A stretch of 64,000 bases of DNA, from NCBI GenBank assembly GCA_025846845.1, contig JAOYTL010000001.1, positions 620,001-684,000 of the forward strand, in the 5' to 3' direction. Positions 63,157 through 64,000 of the stretch are shown one piece after another (within the stretch, counting starts at the first letter, position 1; each line of letters opens with the position of its first letter). A program made the position numbers and the translations under genes. Source of the DNA: Alloboseaceae bacterium BT-24-1. GTDB lineage: Bacteria > Pseudomonadota > Alphaproteobacteria > Rhizobiales > Beijerinckiaceae. Below the pieces are notes generated by a model that made no database searches, was not told where the DNA came from, and worked only from the letters and a program-made list of their open reading frames with translations.

Positions 63157-63459
63157 TCAGGTCAACGCCGTTTGGTCCGGTCCGGTTCCAGCATCCGCAT
63201 GACAGACCGTCAGGTGATGGTCGCAGAACTGGGCGCCCGCGGCCAGGCGATCGACATAGGCCCGGAAGGCGGCCAGGGTCGCCACCGGACGCTGACAGCC
63301 ATCGCAGATGACCAGTGCCTCAGCCGACAGGTCGCTCGGCAAGTGGACAGCAGGCGATCCGCACTCCTGGCAACTGAACCCTTCCCCCTTCGACGGCGAA
63401 AGCGCGCCGATGTCCGGGGGCGCAAGCAGCGCGGCATAACGATGCGCGCGCCGGCTCAT
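63157..63459 (-). CDS. small Cys-rich protein coupled to a polysaccharide tyrosine kinase
   Basis: 100 aa, not recognised. The ATG at 63459 overlaps the kinase stop by 4 nt (ATGA). Two CxxC pairs (C30/C33 in SCQECGS and C52/C55 in CDGCQRP) suggest a zinc ribbon, followed by a Cys/His-rich end (FCDHHLTVCHAD). No signal peptide or membrane segment. Coupling to a polysaccharide co-polymerase/kinase suggests a regulatory role in exopolysaccharide export, which is inference. Confidence 0.65.
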   Translation of the reverse strand: MSRRAHRYAALLAPPDIGALSPSKGEGFSCQECGSPAVHLPSDLSAEALVICDGCQRPVATLAAFRAYVDRLAAGAQFCDHHLTVCHADAGTGPDQTALT

Positions 63460-64000
63460 GCCGAGGCCTGATAGAAGGACTTGTAGTTGCGATAGACCCG
63501 GCCGCGATCGGACACCTCGTAGCGGCCCTGCTCCTCGAGATCGACGCCGTTGAGCACGACGCCCGCGACGTCCAGTCCCAGCCTGGCGAGGTGATCGAGC
63601 GTTGCGGAGACGGTGCTCTTCAGCGTGTCGTTCCATTTGACGACATGCAGCACTGTGTCGGCGTGTTCGCGCAACAGGGCGCTGTCGGCAGAGAGAAGCA
63701 CGGGCGCCACTTCAAACAGGATCACGTCGTATCGCGCCCGCGCCTCCCGGAGCATCGCCTCGAAAGCCGGGTTCGAATAGACGTTCTGGCTGTCACGCAG
63801 GCCGGAGGCGCGCCGAACCGTGGCGACCGGACTCGCTCCCGGACCGCCCGCATCGCCGACCTGCGGCAGGCATTGGTCGAGCAACGCCTCATGCGGAAAG
63901 TTCTGGCCCAGCAGCAGACGCCGGGGCGAGCCGTCGACCACGAGGACCCGCTGTCCCATCATCGCCAGCACGCGCGCCATGGCGGAGGCGACGAAGGATT
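63456..64000 (-). CDS. polysaccharide biosynthesis tyrosine autokinase (BY-kinase), C-terminal part
   Basis: The last 181 codons of a gene whose start lies beyond the window. SFVASAMARVLAMMGQRVLV and VDGSPRRLLL correspond to the region after Walker A and to Walker A' of Wzc/ExoP-type ATPases. ARYDVILFEVAPVLLSADSA is the Walker B equivalent. The C-terminus has clustered tyrosines (GRYEVSDRGRVYRNYKSFYQ), the autophosphorylation tail typical of BY-kinases. It controls chain length and export of surface polysaccharide at the inner membrane. Confidence 0.85.
   Translation of the reverse strand, partial: SFVASAMARVLAMMGQRVLVVDGSPRRLLLGQNFPHEALLDQCLPQVGDAGGPGASPVATVRRASGLRDSQNVYSNPAFEAMLREARARYDVILFEVAPVLLSADSALLREHADTVLHVVKWNDTLKSTVSATLDHLARLGLDVAGVVLNGVDLEEQGRYEVSDRGRVYRNYKSFYQASA

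Overview
The window is GC-rich chromosomal DNA of an alphaproteobacterium, most likely of the order Hyphomicrobiales (Rhizobiales) and close to Bosea. That placement is inferred from gene order and protein style: a complete nuoA-N operon followed by birA, RNase J and methylmalonyl-CoA epimerase; the tig-clpP-clpX-lon block; kdsA, eno and queF; and Rhizobiales-type intergenic palindromes. No transposase, integrase, prophage gene or CRISPR array was seen.

Layout. (1) 0-19.7 kb, minus strand: the respiratory complex I operon (all 14 subunits) with four small non-subunit genes between them, then birA, rnj, mce and a partial RidA-family gene. (2) 19.7-33.6 kb: an accessory block with an M15-like peptidase, a Gly/Tyr-rich secreted protein, a class III aminotransferase divergent from an IclR regulator, a dipeptide-type ABC transporter lacking ATPases, a D-serine-deaminase-like PLP enzyme and three different M81 (MlrC-family) metallopeptidases. 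It ends in a truncated ABC ATPase next to tRNA-Asp. (3) 33.6-42.0 kb: tRNA-Asp, tRNA-Val, a MerR regulator, lon, clpX, clpP, tig and tRNA-Leu. (4) 42-53.5 kb: a multicopper-oxidase-like protein without most copper ligands, a DoxX-like protein, kdsA, an MFS transporter, queF, a RelE-type toxin-antitoxin pair, eno, a DMT transporter, tgt and small enzymes. (5) 53.5-57 kb: pobR/pobA (4-hydroxybenzoate catabolism) and an ArsR-SRPBCC-GFA operon. (6) 57-64 kb: a type I secretion system beside a large beta-helix protein with a proline-rich linker and an unusual Trp/Gln/Asp-rich tail, then a Cys-rich small protein and the C-terminal part of a polysaccharide tyrosine autokinase.

How the parts may work together. 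The most notable candidate for an undescribed system is block 2. Three M81 hydrolases, a D-amino-acid deaminase-like enzyme, an aminotransferase and a peptide-type importer look like one catabolic locus for an unusual peptide or amide. Its three control regions carry related palindromes (GTTCC-N7-GGAAC or near match), which could be the operator of the local IclR regulator. Block 6 looks like a surface-polysaccharide and secretion locus in which the T1SS exports the neighbouring beta-helix protein. Both assignments are inferences from context.
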